Both the position numbers and the translations under genes were made by a program. A model generated the notes under the pieces. That model had not been told where the DNA came from, did not search any database, and saw only the letters and a program-made list of their open reading frames with translations. A DNA stretch of 64,000 bases, taken from the NCBI RefSeq assembly GCF_017875235.1, contig NZ_JAGGMI010000001.1, positions 558,001 through 622,000 of the forward strand, in the 5' to 3' direction. Below are positions 41,396 through 49,154 of this stretch, piece by piece. Origin of the DNA: Asticcacaulis solisilvae. GTDB lineage: Bacteria > Pseudomonadota > Alphaproteobacteria > Caulobacterales > Caulobacteraceae. Every line of letters starts with the position of its first letter. Within the stretch, counting starts at the first letter, position 1.

Positions 41396-43510
41396 TTACC
41401 AGATGCGGACGCGGTCTTCGGGTTTCAGGTAATACTTGCCCTCCGTCACGTTGAACGCCTTGTACCAGGCGTCCATGTTGCGCGGCGCGGACATGGCGCG
41501 GAACTGGTCCGGCGCGTGGGGGTCCGATGCGACCAGAAACTTCAGGAAGTCGGGCTGGTACTTCGACTGCCATATCTGCGCGAAGCCTAGGAAGACGCGC
41601 TGATCGCCCGTCAGGCCATCGAGTACCGGCGCTTCCTTGCCATCAAGCGACAGATGATAGGCGTCCAGCGCAATGGTGAGACCGCCAAGGTCGCCGATGT
41701 TTTCGCCCATGGTCAGGCCGCCCTGGACCTTTACGCCGGGCGCGACTTCGTAGGCGTCGAACTGTTCACCCAGCTTCTTGGCCTGGACATTGAACTTGTC
41801 GGCGTCTTCCTTCTGCCACCAGTCGGCCAGGGCCCCGGTCGCATCGTAGTTGCGGCCCTGGTCGTCGAAGCCGTGGACGATTTCGTGGCCGATGACGGCG
41901 CCGATGCCGCCATAATTGACGGCTGGATCGGCCTTCGGATCGAAGAAGGGCGGCTGCAGGATGGCGGCCGGGAAGACGATTTCGTTCTTGGTCGGCGAAT
42001 AGTAGGCATTGACCGTCTGCGGCGTCATTTCCCAGACGTCGTCGTCGATTGTGTTGTCGATGCGGGCGCGCTGGTAGTCCCACTCAAAAACGCTTGAGCG
42101 ATTGAGATTGCCGACCAGGTCGTCGGGCTTGATAACGAGAGAAGAATAGTCGCGCCACTTGTTCTGGTAGCCGATCTTGACGCCGAAGGTGGACAGCTTT
42201 TCCAGCGCCCTGGCCTTGGTCGGCGCGCTCATCCAGTCGAGCTTTTCGATGCGGAGCTTCATGGCGGCCAGAAGGTCCTGGACCAGGCCTTCCATCTTGG
42301 CTTTGGATTCGGGCGGGAAGTAGGTGGCGACATAGGCCTTGCCCAGCGCCTCACCCATCCGTTCGTCGGTTACGCTGAGCGCGCGCTTCCACAGGGGGCG
42401 CTGCTCTTCGATGCCGTAGAGCGACTTGAGGCGAAACTGAAAGCGCCGTTCGATAAAGGCGTCCGACAGATAGGGCGCGGCCTGGTCGACCGCGCGGAAG
42501 GCGGACCAGGCCTTGAGCGTCTCCAGCGGCGCATCGGCATAGACCTTGGCGATCTTGGGGAAGGCGGTGTTCTGGGCGACGACGACCTTTTTCGCGGACG
42601 TGACGCGCGCACCGGCGAAGAAGGCGTTCCAGTCAAAGCCAGGCGCGTAAGCCGGCAGGTCCGACAGCTTCATCGGGTTGTAGGTCTTGGTGTCGTCGCG
42701 GCTTTCGATGCGCGTCCAGTGCGCCTCGGCGATCTTCGTCTCCATGGCCACGATGTCCTTGGCAGCCTTGGCGGCGTCCGGCCAGCCAACCAGACGCAGC
42801 ATGTCGGTCACATAGGCTTCGTAGCCGGCCTTCTTGTCGGTATAGGTGTCCGACAGGTAGTAGTCGCGGTCGGGCAGCCCTAAGCCACCCTGCGCCAGTT
42901 GCAGGGCGTAGTAGCCGGGTTTCTTGGCGTCGTCATAGACGTATAGGCTGAAGAAGGCCGAACCGAAGCCTTCGGAGGTCCAGCCCATGAACTTCGCCAT
43001 TTGCGACTTGTTAGTGATGTTGCGGATGCGGCTCAGTTCCGGCGCCAGGGGCGCGGCGCCCAGCTTGTTCTTCAAAGCTTCGTTGGTGGCGCTGCGGTAG
43101 AGGTCGGCGACCTTGAGGTCGCTGCCTGTCAGGTCGTTGCGCGCCGCCAGACCCGTGACCATCGCCTTGAGCTGGAGCTCCGACAGGTCGGCCAGGCGGT
43201 TAAAGCTGCCGTAACCCGGTTGGTCGCCTGGGATCTTCATGGCGGCCAGCGCCTTGCCGTTGGCATAGAGGTTGAAATCGTCGCCGGGCTTGACCGAGGT
43301 GTCCATGCCGGCCGTATCAAAACCCCAGACGCCGTAGCTCTTGCCGAGTTCGGCCATGCGCGCGGCATCTTCGGCGCTCAAGGTCTCGTCAAGAAAGGTG
43401 CGCGGCTGATGCACGGGCGCGCGTTCGTTCGACGTGACGACGGCGAAGGCCGGCGCGGCCAGCGGCAGGACAAGGGCTGTGGTGACAAGGAGCGTGCGAA
43501 GGATACGCAT
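41396..43510 (-). CDS. M13 family zinc metallopeptidase, exported (copy 2)
   Basis: A 704-residue paralogue of the peptidase at 37268. It has a Sec signal (APAFAVV region), the NAYYSPTKN motif, the zinc motif HEIVH (VIGHEIVHGFDDQG) near residue 535, MGENIGDLGG near residue 595 and the terminal KPEDRVRIW. In the catalytic region the two proteins are nearly identical over long stretches, while the N-terminal halves have diverged, so it is an old inverted duplication. Start is the ATG at 43510; upstream reads GCGAGAGACCTC, and a spacer of about 200 bases separates it from the divergent DsbD gene. Confidence 0.95.
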   Translation of the reverse strand: MRILRTLLVTTALVLPLAAPAFAVVTSNERAPVHQPRTFLDETLSAEDAARMAELGKSYGVWGFDTAGMDTSVKPGDDFNLYANGKALAAMKIPGDQPGYGSFNRLADLSELQLKAMVTGLAARNDLTGSDLKVADLYRSATNEALKNKLGAAPLAPELSRIRNITNKSQMAKFMGWTSEGFGSAFFSLYVYDDAKKPGYYALQLAQGGLGLPDRDYYLSDTYTDKKAGYEAYVTDMLRLVGWPDAAKAAKDIVAMETKIAEAHWTRIESRDDTKTYNPMKLSDLPAYAPGFDWNAFFAGARVTSAKKVVVAQNTAFPKIAKVYADAPLETLKAWSAFRAVDQAAPYLSDAFIERRFQFRLKSLYGIEEQRPLWKRALSVTDERMGEALGKAYVATYFPPESKAKMEGLVQDLLAAMKLRIEKLDWMSAPTKARALEKLSTFGVKIGYQNKWRDYSSLVIKPDDLVGNLNRSSVFEWDYQRARIDNTIDDDVWEMTPQTVNAYYSPTKNEIVFPAAILQPPFFDPKADPAVNYGGIGAVIGHEIVHGFDDQGRNYDATGALADWWQKEDADKFNVQAKKLGEQFDAYEVAPGVKVQGGLTMGENIGDLGGLTIALDAYHLSLDGKEAPVLDGLTGDQRVFLGFAQIWQSKYQPDFLKFLVASDPHAPDQFRAMSAPRNMDAWYKAFNVTEGKYYLKPEDRVRIW

Positions 43511-43709
43511 GAGGTCTCTCGCGAAAGCAGATACAGGCGACCGTCATACGCCGCCCCCAGGGGCGAACCATGATACAGATGAAACCGTTTGTATTCTGAA
43601 TTTTTCTTAATCTTCCCAGCCACGCATCCGGCGGTTTTGCGGCGCGTGGGGCTTTACGTAGCCTTCGCGGCGCGGCACAACACGGTCAGACCCATCGAAA
43701 AGGTGACGT

Positions 43710-45809
43710 GTGCGTTTTCTTGCCCGGTTTCTGCTGACTGTCATCGCGGCGCTGTCCTTTACCCCGGCGGCCTTGGCCGCCGAAGGCGAAAGCGCTCACG
43801 TCAAGGCGCGGCTGGTCGCGGAATCCACGTCGGTGCCCGAAGGCGGGCAGGTCCGGCTGGTGCTGGAACACACCCCGGCCGAAGGCTGGCACACCTACTG
43901 GGTCAATGCCGGCGATGCCGGGCTGCCGACCCGGATCAGTTGGAGCCTGCCCGATGGCATGACCGCCGATACGCCCGCCTGGCCGGCGCCGAAGATGCTG
44001 CCGACCCTGGGCCTCAACAGTTTCGGCTATGACGGCCGAACCTCGGCCGTCATTATCGTGACCAATAAATCCGGCTTGGCGGCGGGCGAAACATTGCCAA
44101 TCCGGGCGCGCGTCAACTTTCTGGTTTGCGAAACCCAGTGCATCCCCGAAACGCTTGAGGTCTCGACGCGCCTGACCGTAGGCCCCGCCAAGCCTGGCCC
44201 CGACGCGGGCGTGGTCGCAAAGGCCGCGGCCGCCCTCCCCCAGGCCGCCAATATCACCGGCACGATCGCGCTGAACAATGGCAAGGCCGAACTGGGTTTC
44301 AAGGCGGGCGACGAGGCCGCGCGCGAAGCCCTGGCGCGGCCCCAGGGCGCCTACTTCTTCCCGGTACAGGAAAAGATGCTGAGCGCTCAGGCGCCCCAGG
44401 TCCTCGACATGGGCGCGGACGGTTTTGCGCTGCGCACCCAGCCGGGCGCCCCTGCCCTGCCCGAAGGTCCGCTGCAGGGCGTGCTGGCCTTGGGCGACAA
44501 GGCCTACAACATTACGCTTATCCGTGCGGGTTTGCCGGCGGGCACCTATGGTCTGGGGGCCGCGCCCGCGCCGGAACTGGCTTCGGGCGGGTTGTTCGTC
44601 GCCATGGGCCTGGCCTTCCTGGGCGGGCTGATCCTCAACCTGATGCCGTGCGTCTTCCCGGTCCTGTCGATGAAGCTTCTGGCCCTGTCGCGCGCTGGCC
44701 ACGACACCAAACTGGCGCGCACCGAGTCGTTGGTCTATGGCGCGGGCGCGATCCTGAGCTTTATGGTTTTGGCCGGCCTGCTGCAACTGGCGCAGGGTGC
44801 CGGTGCATCGCTTGGCTGGGGCTTTCAACTGCAATCGCCCTATGTCGTGGCGGCGCTGGCCGTCGTCATGCTGCTGGTGGCGCTCAACATGTCGGGCGTT
44901 TTCCATATCGGTTCGTCGCTGCAAGGCGTGGGCGCGGGCGCCTTCGACCAGAAGCGCCCCTTGCTTTCGGCCTTCCTGACCGGCGTGCTGGCTGTGGTCG
45001 TCGCCGCCCCGTGCACCGCGCCCTTCATGGCCACCGCGATCGGCGTCGCCCTGGCCCAGGGCGGGCTGACGGGCTTTGCCATCTTCGCGGCGCTTGGCGT
45101 CGGTTTTGCCTTGCCGATCGTCCTCCTGACCTTCCTCGTCACGCTTGTGCCGGGTTTTGCGAAGGTGCTGCCAAAGCCCGGCGAATGGATGAACCGGCTG
45201 AAGATCGCCCTGTCGCTTCTCATGTACGGCGCCGCCCTGTGGCTGGTCTGGGTGTTCGCCCAGCAGGTCCAGATGATGGGCGTGTGGCTGCTGATCCTGG
45301 CCTTTGCCGCCATCGTCGTCGCCGTCCTGCCGATCCGCGCCATTCCGAAAATGATCAAGGCCGGCATATTGGGCGCAGGGTTAGTGCTGGCGCTTGGCGC
45401 CGGCGCCCTGCCGCCGGTCGAGCGCTCGGCGGGCGATCCGGCGGATGCCGCGCAAACGCCGCATACGACGTTCAGCGTCCGAAAGCTGACGGAACTGCGC
45501 GCCGCCGGCCGGCCCGTGCTGGTCGACCTGACGGCGGCGTGGTGCGTGACGTGCAAGGTCAATGAACGGCTGGTGTTGCAGACGAAGGACGTGGCCGACG
45601 CGCTGAAAGCCACAGGCACGGCTTACATGGTCGGCGACTGGACCAACCAGGACGCGGAGATTTCGCGCTACCTGCAGCTTTACGGCCGCTCGGGCGTACC
45701 GCTCTATGTCTATTACGGCGGCGGCAATGCCGAACCGAAGGTCTTGCCACAGATGCTGGACAAGGCGGCCATTATCAGGATGCTGAAGGACGGAGCGAAG
45801 ACGCTTTAA
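43710..45809 (+). CDS. dsbD: Thiol:disulfide interchange protein DsbD/ScsB family
   Basis: A 699-residue inner-membrane electron carrier that moves reducing power from cytoplasmic thioredoxin to the periplasm. It begins at a GTG with AAAAGGTG upstream and a Sec signal. The N-terminal periplasmic domain (to about residue 275) has a Cys pair, VCETQC near residue 145. The eight-helix central domain has two conserved Cys motifs, NLMPCVFPVLSMK near residue 310 and AAPCTAPFMAT near residue 430. The C-terminal thioredoxin domain has WCVTCK near residue 612. The N-domain resembles the ScsB group (DUF255-like), so copper or peroxide resistance is also possible. Confidence 0.9.
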   Translation: MRFLARFLLTVIAALSFTPAALAAEGESAHVKARLVAESTSVPEGGQVRLVLEHTPAEGWHTYWVNAGDAGLPTRISWSLPDGMTADTPAWPAPKMLPTLGLNSFGYDGRTSAVIIVTNKSGLAAGETLPIRARVNFLVCETQCIPETLEVSTRLTVGPAKPGPDAGVVAKAAAALPQAANITGTIALNNGKAELGFKAGDEAAREALARPQGAYFFPVQEKMLSAQAPQVLDMGADGFALRTQPGAPALPEGPLQGVLALGDKAYNITLIRAGLPAGTYGLGAAPAPELASGGLFVAMGLAFLGGLILNLMPCVFPVLSMKLLALSRAGHDTKLARTESLVYGAGAILSFMVLAGLLQLAQGAGASLGWGFQLQSPYVVAALAVVMLLVALNMSGVFHIGSSLQGVGAGAFDQKRPLLSAFLTGVLAVVVAAPCTAPFMATAIGVALAQGGLTGFAIFAALGVGFALPIVLLTFLVTLVPGFAKVLPKPGEWMNRLKIALSLLMYGAALWLVWVFAQQVQMMGVWLLILAFAAIVVAVLPIRAIPKMIKAGILGAGLVLALGAGALPPVERSAGDPADAAQTPHTTFSVRKLTELRAAGRPVLVDLTAAWCVTCKVNERLVLQTKDVADALKATGTAYMVGDWTNQDAEISRYLQLYGRSGVPLYVYYGGGNAEPKVLPQMLDKAAIIRMLKDGAKTL

Positions 45810-46303
45810 GCGTCCGGACCGAATTCGATAACGCAGTCCAGTCCCGAAACCGCCGTTGCCGGCGTCGTCACGACATCAATATTGTCGTCGAGCAGCAGGG
45901 TCATGTCTTCCAGCGCCCGGCCGAGATCATGATCGCTGCGGGCGGAGCGCATGGCGTCAAGCTTCAGGCGCAGGTCGATCGATACGCCTTTGAGGATACA
46001 TTTGAGATCGTTGTCGGTGCCGCGCGCCTTCAGGTCGTCATGGCCCTTCATATCACGCGCCGCCAGCTCGGTGACGGCTTCGGCATACATGCGGAAATGC
46101 TGGCTCTTCAGCCATTGCAGCGACGGGCGAGTAGCGAATTCCTCTGTCTGGGCGCGCAAACGCGTCGCATCGGCAATGATGTTGGAATAGAAGGGTTCCT
46201 GAGCGAGGCTGATGGGCTCGACCGCGACGGTGTCAAGCGGTTGCGCCATCAATTGACCAGGCAGAGAAAGACATAACAGGACAGCTATTACGGCGCGTTT
46301 CAT
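45806..46303 (-). CDS. Hypothetical exported protein, 165 residues
   Basis: A protein with a Sec signal (LLCLSLPGQLMAQ) and a mature helical domain of about 140 residues rich in Asp, Arg and Leu. Two Cys (about residues 105 and 158) could form a disulfide. No domain recognised. The ATG at 46303 has GGAGTG seven bases upstream and was preferred over an in-frame GTG at 46312. Its stop overlaps the stop of the convergent DsbD gene by four bases. Confidence 0.72.
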   Translation of the reverse strand: MKRAVIAVLLCLSLPGQLMAQPLDTVAVEPISLAQEPFYSNIIADATRLRAQTEEFATRPSLQWLKSQHFRMYAEAVTELAARDMKGHDDLKARGTDNDLKCILKGVSIDLRLKLDAMRSARSDHDLGRALEDMTLLLDDNIDVVTTPATAVSGLDCVIEFGPDA

Positions 46304-46412
46304 GAAAGGCACTCCGGATCAGATTGCCCATCATGCAAGATCCCGGCCAATACTCCGTTAAGTGGCAGGGTTAACTGCGCGCCTGATTTCCCGGCAGGCG
46401 CGCAGGCAGGCC

Positions 46413-46586
46413 TTAATAGTTGACCTGCGCCATCTGTTCGGGCGTCCGGCATTCAATCCCGCCGGAGCAGCCGCCATTGTCGAACGCCATAAAGGCCCAG
46501 GCCGCGCCACCGATAATAACGGTCGCGCCGATGAGCGCGATCACGAAATGTGAAAAGGTTTCCGCGGCATGAGAACGCTTGGACAT
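46413..46586 (-). CDS. Small single-pass membrane protein, 57 residues
   Basis: A 57-codon gene with a strong GGAGG Shine-Dalgarno seven bases before the ATG at 46586. Residues about 13-36 (HFVIALIGATVIIGGAAWAF) form one membrane helix. The C-terminal part has two Cys (CSGGIEC) and ends VNY. It is located between the exported 165-residue protein and hisS, in the minus direction. Function unknown, but the signals make it a convincing real gene. Confidence 0.72.
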   Translation of the reverse strand: MSKRSHAAETFSHFVIALIGATVIIGGAAWAFMAFDNGGCSGGIECRTPEQMAQVNY

Positions 46587-46648
46587 GACTTCCTCCTTGT
46601 TTTAGGTGGCCTTAATCATAACACTCTACCGCCTTATTGTCAGCTTTT

Positions 46649-46664
46649 TTGACATAGGTGTCAA
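46649..46664. promoter_or_regulatory. Short palindrome upstream of hisS
   Basis: TTGACA-TAGG-TGTCAA is symmetric in its outer six bases on each side. It may be a -35 element or an operator about 115 bases upstream of hisS. It could also be chance. Confidence 0.3.
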
Positions 46665-46777
46665 TATACCGGCGTTTTGCCAATTTCCCCTGACGGGAGA
46701 AGACTTAGAGCGATTTCGCCGGCCTGATCGCGGCAATTTCGGTTGTCACTTTTCGCGTGATAGTCTATCGCGCCCGC

Positions 46778-48250
46778 ATGACCGAGAACCCAGACACCCC
46801 CTTCCGTCCCGAAGCCCGCAGCCCGCGCGGCTTCATCGACAAGCGCAATGCGCAAATCGCCATCGAGCGCCGCCTGATCGAGACGGTGTCGAAGGTCTAT
46901 GAATCGTTCGGCTTCGAAGCCCTGCAGACGCCGGCCTTCGAATATGCTGATGCGCTTGGCAAGTTCCTGCCCGATTCGGACCGGCCGAATGTCGGTGTCT
47001 TCGCGCTCCAGGACGACGACGACCAATGGATGGCGCTGCGCTACGACCTGACCGCGCCCCTGGCCCGGTTCGCCGCCCAGAACTGGGAAACCCTGCCTAA
47101 GCCCTTCCGGCGCTACGCCTACGGCCCGGTGTGGCGCAATGAAAAGCCCGGCCCCGGCCGCCTGCGGGAATTCATGCAGTGCGACGCCGACATCGTCGGC
47201 TCCGACCGCCCCGAAGCCGACGCGGAGGTCATCGCCCTGGCCGTCACCGGCTTCAAGGCGCTGGATATCCCGACGCGCATCCGCATCAATAACCGCAAGC
47301 TTTTGAACGGCTTGCTGACCTCGCTTGGCGTCATCGATCCCGTGCAGCAACTGGGCGTGCTGCGCGCCATCGACAAGCTGGACCGCTTTGGCCTGCCGGG
47401 CGTCGAGCTGCTGCTGGGCGCTGGCCGCAAGGACGAAAGTGGCGACTTCACCAAGGGCGCCGGTCTGCCGTCGTCCGCCATCCAGCCCGTGCTCGACTTC
47501 GTGTCGGCCGGCGGCGCCGACACGCGCGGCGACGTGCTGAACCGTCTGGCCAATGTTCTCGCCAATTCGCCGGAAGGCCTTGCGGGCGTCGAGGATCTCG
47601 GCCGCATCGGCACGGCGCTTGCCGCCATGGGCGTCGACGAGGCCTCGGCCGTCTTCGACCCCGGCATCGTGCGCGGCCTGGAATACTATACGGGCCCCGT
47701 CTTCGAAGCCGAACTGCTGCTGGAGACGCGCGACGAAAAGGGCAATCTGGTCCAGTTCGGCAGCGTCGGCGGCGGCGGGCGCTATGACGACCTGGTGGCG
47801 CGCTTCACCGGTGAAAAGACCCCCGCGACCGGCTTCTCCTTCGGAGTGTCGCGCCTGGCGGCCGCTCTGGCCCTTGTCGGCGACAGCCACACGACCCGCG
47901 CGCGCGGTCCCATCGTCATCATCGCCTTTTCCGACAGCGACATGGGTGAGTACTTCAAGCTGGCCGCGGAGATTCGCGCGGCAGGCATGTCGGCCGAGGT
48001 TTATGTCGGCCGATCCGGCATGAAGGCGCAGATGAAATATGCCGACCGCCGCGTTTCACCGGCCGCCGTCATGCTGGGCGGCGATGAACTGGCAAACGGT
48101 ACCGTAACCATTAAGGATCTCGACGCCGGACGCCAGGCAGCGTTACAAATAAGTGACAATCAGCAGTGGCGCGAAGCCCGTCCGGGACAGGTCACATTAC
48201 CGCGCCAAGATGCCATCAACCATTTGAAATCTATAATGAATATGACCTGA
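46778..48250 (+). CDS. hisS: Histidyl-tRNA synthetase
   Basis: A 490-residue class II aminoacyl-tRNA synthetase that charges tRNA-His. The ATG at 46778 precedes the conserved PRGFIDKRNAQ region. Motif 2 (RRYAYGPVWRNEKPGPGRLREF) lies near residue 110, histidine-specific residues in GIVRGLEYYTGPVFEAE near residue 305, and motif 3 (GFSFGVSRL) near residue 360. The C-terminal anticodon-binding domain begins near residue 380. The length and Gly-rich GSVGGGGRYDDL are as in other alphaproteobacteria. Confidence 0.96.
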   Translation: MTENPDTPFRPEARSPRGFIDKRNAQIAIERRLIETVSKVYESFGFEALQTPAFEYADALGKFLPDSDRPNVGVFALQDDDDQWMALRYDLTAPLARFAAQNWETLPKPFRRYAYGPVWRNEKPGPGRLREFMQCDADIVGSDRPEADAEVIALAVTGFKALDIPTRIRINNRKLLNGLLTSLGVIDPVQQLGVLRAIDKLDRFGLPGVELLLGAGRKDESGDFTKGAGLPSSAIQPVLDFVSAGGADTRGDVLNRLANVLANSPEGLAGVEDLGRIGTALAAMGVDEASAVFDPGIVRGLEYYTGPVFEAELLLETRDEKGNLVQFGSVGGGGRYDDLVARFTGEKTPATGFSFGVSRLAAALALVGDSHTTRARGPIVIIAFSDSDMGEYFKLAAEIRAAGMSAEVYVGRSGMKAQMKYADRRVSPAAVMLGGDELANGTVTIKDLDAGRQAALQISDNQQWREARPGQVTLPRQDAINHLKSIMNMT

Positions 48251-48261
48251 CAACGTTGTCA
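48248..48261. promoter_or_regulatory. Perfect 14-base palindrome at the hisS stop codon
   Basis: TGACAACGTTGTCA is perfectly symmetric and fits the LacI-type TGnnAnCGnTnnCA pattern. Its first three bases are the hisS stop codon. It lies 91 bases upstream of the -35 box of the ncRNA unit. Confidence 0.4.
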
Positions 48262-48351
48262 AAATGTGGACAGTGCCGGACATGTTTTTGCGCATCGTTT
48301 GCATAACGGAAAAAAATGCAAAAAAATTTTGACACGATCTTATAAAATGAG

Positions 48352-48381
48352 TTGACCGGCCTGAAAAAACCCGGCTATATC
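48352..48381 (+). promoter_or_regulatory. Strong housekeeping promoter of the ncRNA unit
   Basis: TTGACC at 48352-48357, a 17-base spacer and CTATAT at 48375-48380 within GCTATATC, an exact match to the Caulobacter -10 consensus GCTANAWC. The expected start point is 48386-48388. Confidence 0.8.
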
Positions 48382-48386
48382 CCCGT

Positions 48387-48506
48387 CATGAGAACGGAAC
48401 CTCCCCCGAAGAGAGAGGTCAGTTCCAGCGTTTCGGGGAGGAAACGCTCGCTTTAAAAACAAAAGAGCCCGCCAGGTCGTTATCCCCCCTGAGCGGGCTT
48501 TTTCTT
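48387..48506 (+). ncRNA. Candidate small RNA or leaderless micropeptide mRNA
   Basis: About 120 bases between a strong promoter and a strong terminator, with no known gene. CCTCCCCCGAA at 48400-48410 can pair with TTTCGGGGAGG at 48431-48441, giving a CU-rich loop-and-stem pattern seen in alphaproteobacterial small RNAs. The terminator is AGCCCGC-CAGG ... CCTG-A-GCGGGCT plus T residues at 48466-48506. An ATG at 48388 opens a 22-codon frame ending at 48456 (MRTEPPPKREVSSSVSGRKR SL), so the transcript could also be a leaderless mRNA. I cannot assign it to a known RNA family. Confidence 0.65.
48466..48506 (+). terminator. Terminator of the ncRNA unit
   Basis: AGCCCGCCAGG and CCTGAGCGGGCT form an 11-base stem with one bulged A and a loop containing TCGTTATCCCC, followed by TTTTT. 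Confidence 0.9.
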
Positions 48507-48592
48507 GTCCGGAATCTGGCGGCCAAACTGACATCGGTGTCAGTTAACGGGCGTTAAGCATAAGGCCCAGATTTCCGCCTTGTTCTCGCGCG

Positions 48593-49066
48593 TTAGGGCC
48601 GATTGATATCGCAGGCCAGGACGGGGCTCTGCGCCCGCGCCGTCGAGATAATGCCGAAATAGGTCTTACAGCGGACAAGATCGTCACGCGCCCCCACCTC
48701 ACCAGCCGAGAAGACGTTGAGCATGACCTGCGGTTCACCGTTGATGGCGCCAAGCAGGCTGGCGTCGATTGTGTCCGCTGCCAGATGGAAGCTCGTGGCG
48801 CCCGGTGCCAGGCCGATCTGCTCATAGCCCAGCTTGATCCGGCCATTTGCATTGGCCTGGGCGCGCGTTTCGGGTTTGGGGCGGCCGAAATAGAAGGCCG
48901 CGGCGACGAAGTGATTGCCTTTGGCCTTCATCAGGGCGTCGGCTTCGGGCGTGATCTCCAGCCTGACGTCGAAGGCGTAGGGCGACGGCCCGGCCGCAGG
49001 CTTTTGCTCACAGTTGCCGAGCGCAAGCGCCAAAGGCAGCACGGCCAGGATCTTCAGGATTTTCAT
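48593..49066 (-). CDS. Putative lipoprotein, 157 residues
   Basis: A protein beginning MKILKILAVLPLALALGNCEQ, a lipoprotein-like signal with Cys near residue 19, although Asn at the position before Cys is unusual. The mature part reads YAFDVRLEITPEADALMKAKGN and then alternating hydrophobic strands (FVAAAFYFGRPKP, LMLNVFSAGEV); a beta-rich fold is likely. Two more Cys lie near the C-terminus. No domain recognised. A GAGGGGG stretch precedes the ATG at 49066; the longer frame upstream was rejected. Confidence 0.72.
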   Translation of the reverse strand: MKILKILAVLPLALALGNCEQKPAAGPSPYAFDVRLEITPEADALMKAKGNHFVAAAFYFGRPKPETRAQANANGRIKLGYEQIGLAPGATSFHLAADTIDASLLGAINGEPQVMLNVFSAGEVGARDDLVRCKTYFGIISTARAQSPVLACDINRP

Positions 49067-49154
49067 ATGATCGCCCCCTCTCTCGAGACGTGTAAAGCTT
49101 AACAGGCTACCGCGCCTTGTCAAAGCCCCACCCATCACATCAAGAGAGGAAGCC

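Larger units (their letters stand above)
48251..48592. other. Spacer downstream of hisS with ncRNA unit
   Basis: The left half is AT-rich and contains a run of A and T residues near 48310-48345. The right half contains a promoter, a transcript-sized stretch with strong internal pairing and a terminator (48352-48506). The last 85 bases hold nothing recognisable. Confidence 0.6.

Noticed and set aside
43580..43593. LacI-type operator upstream of M13 copy 2
   Set aside because: TGAAACCGTTTGTA misses a key outer base, and the gene is not a sugar gene.
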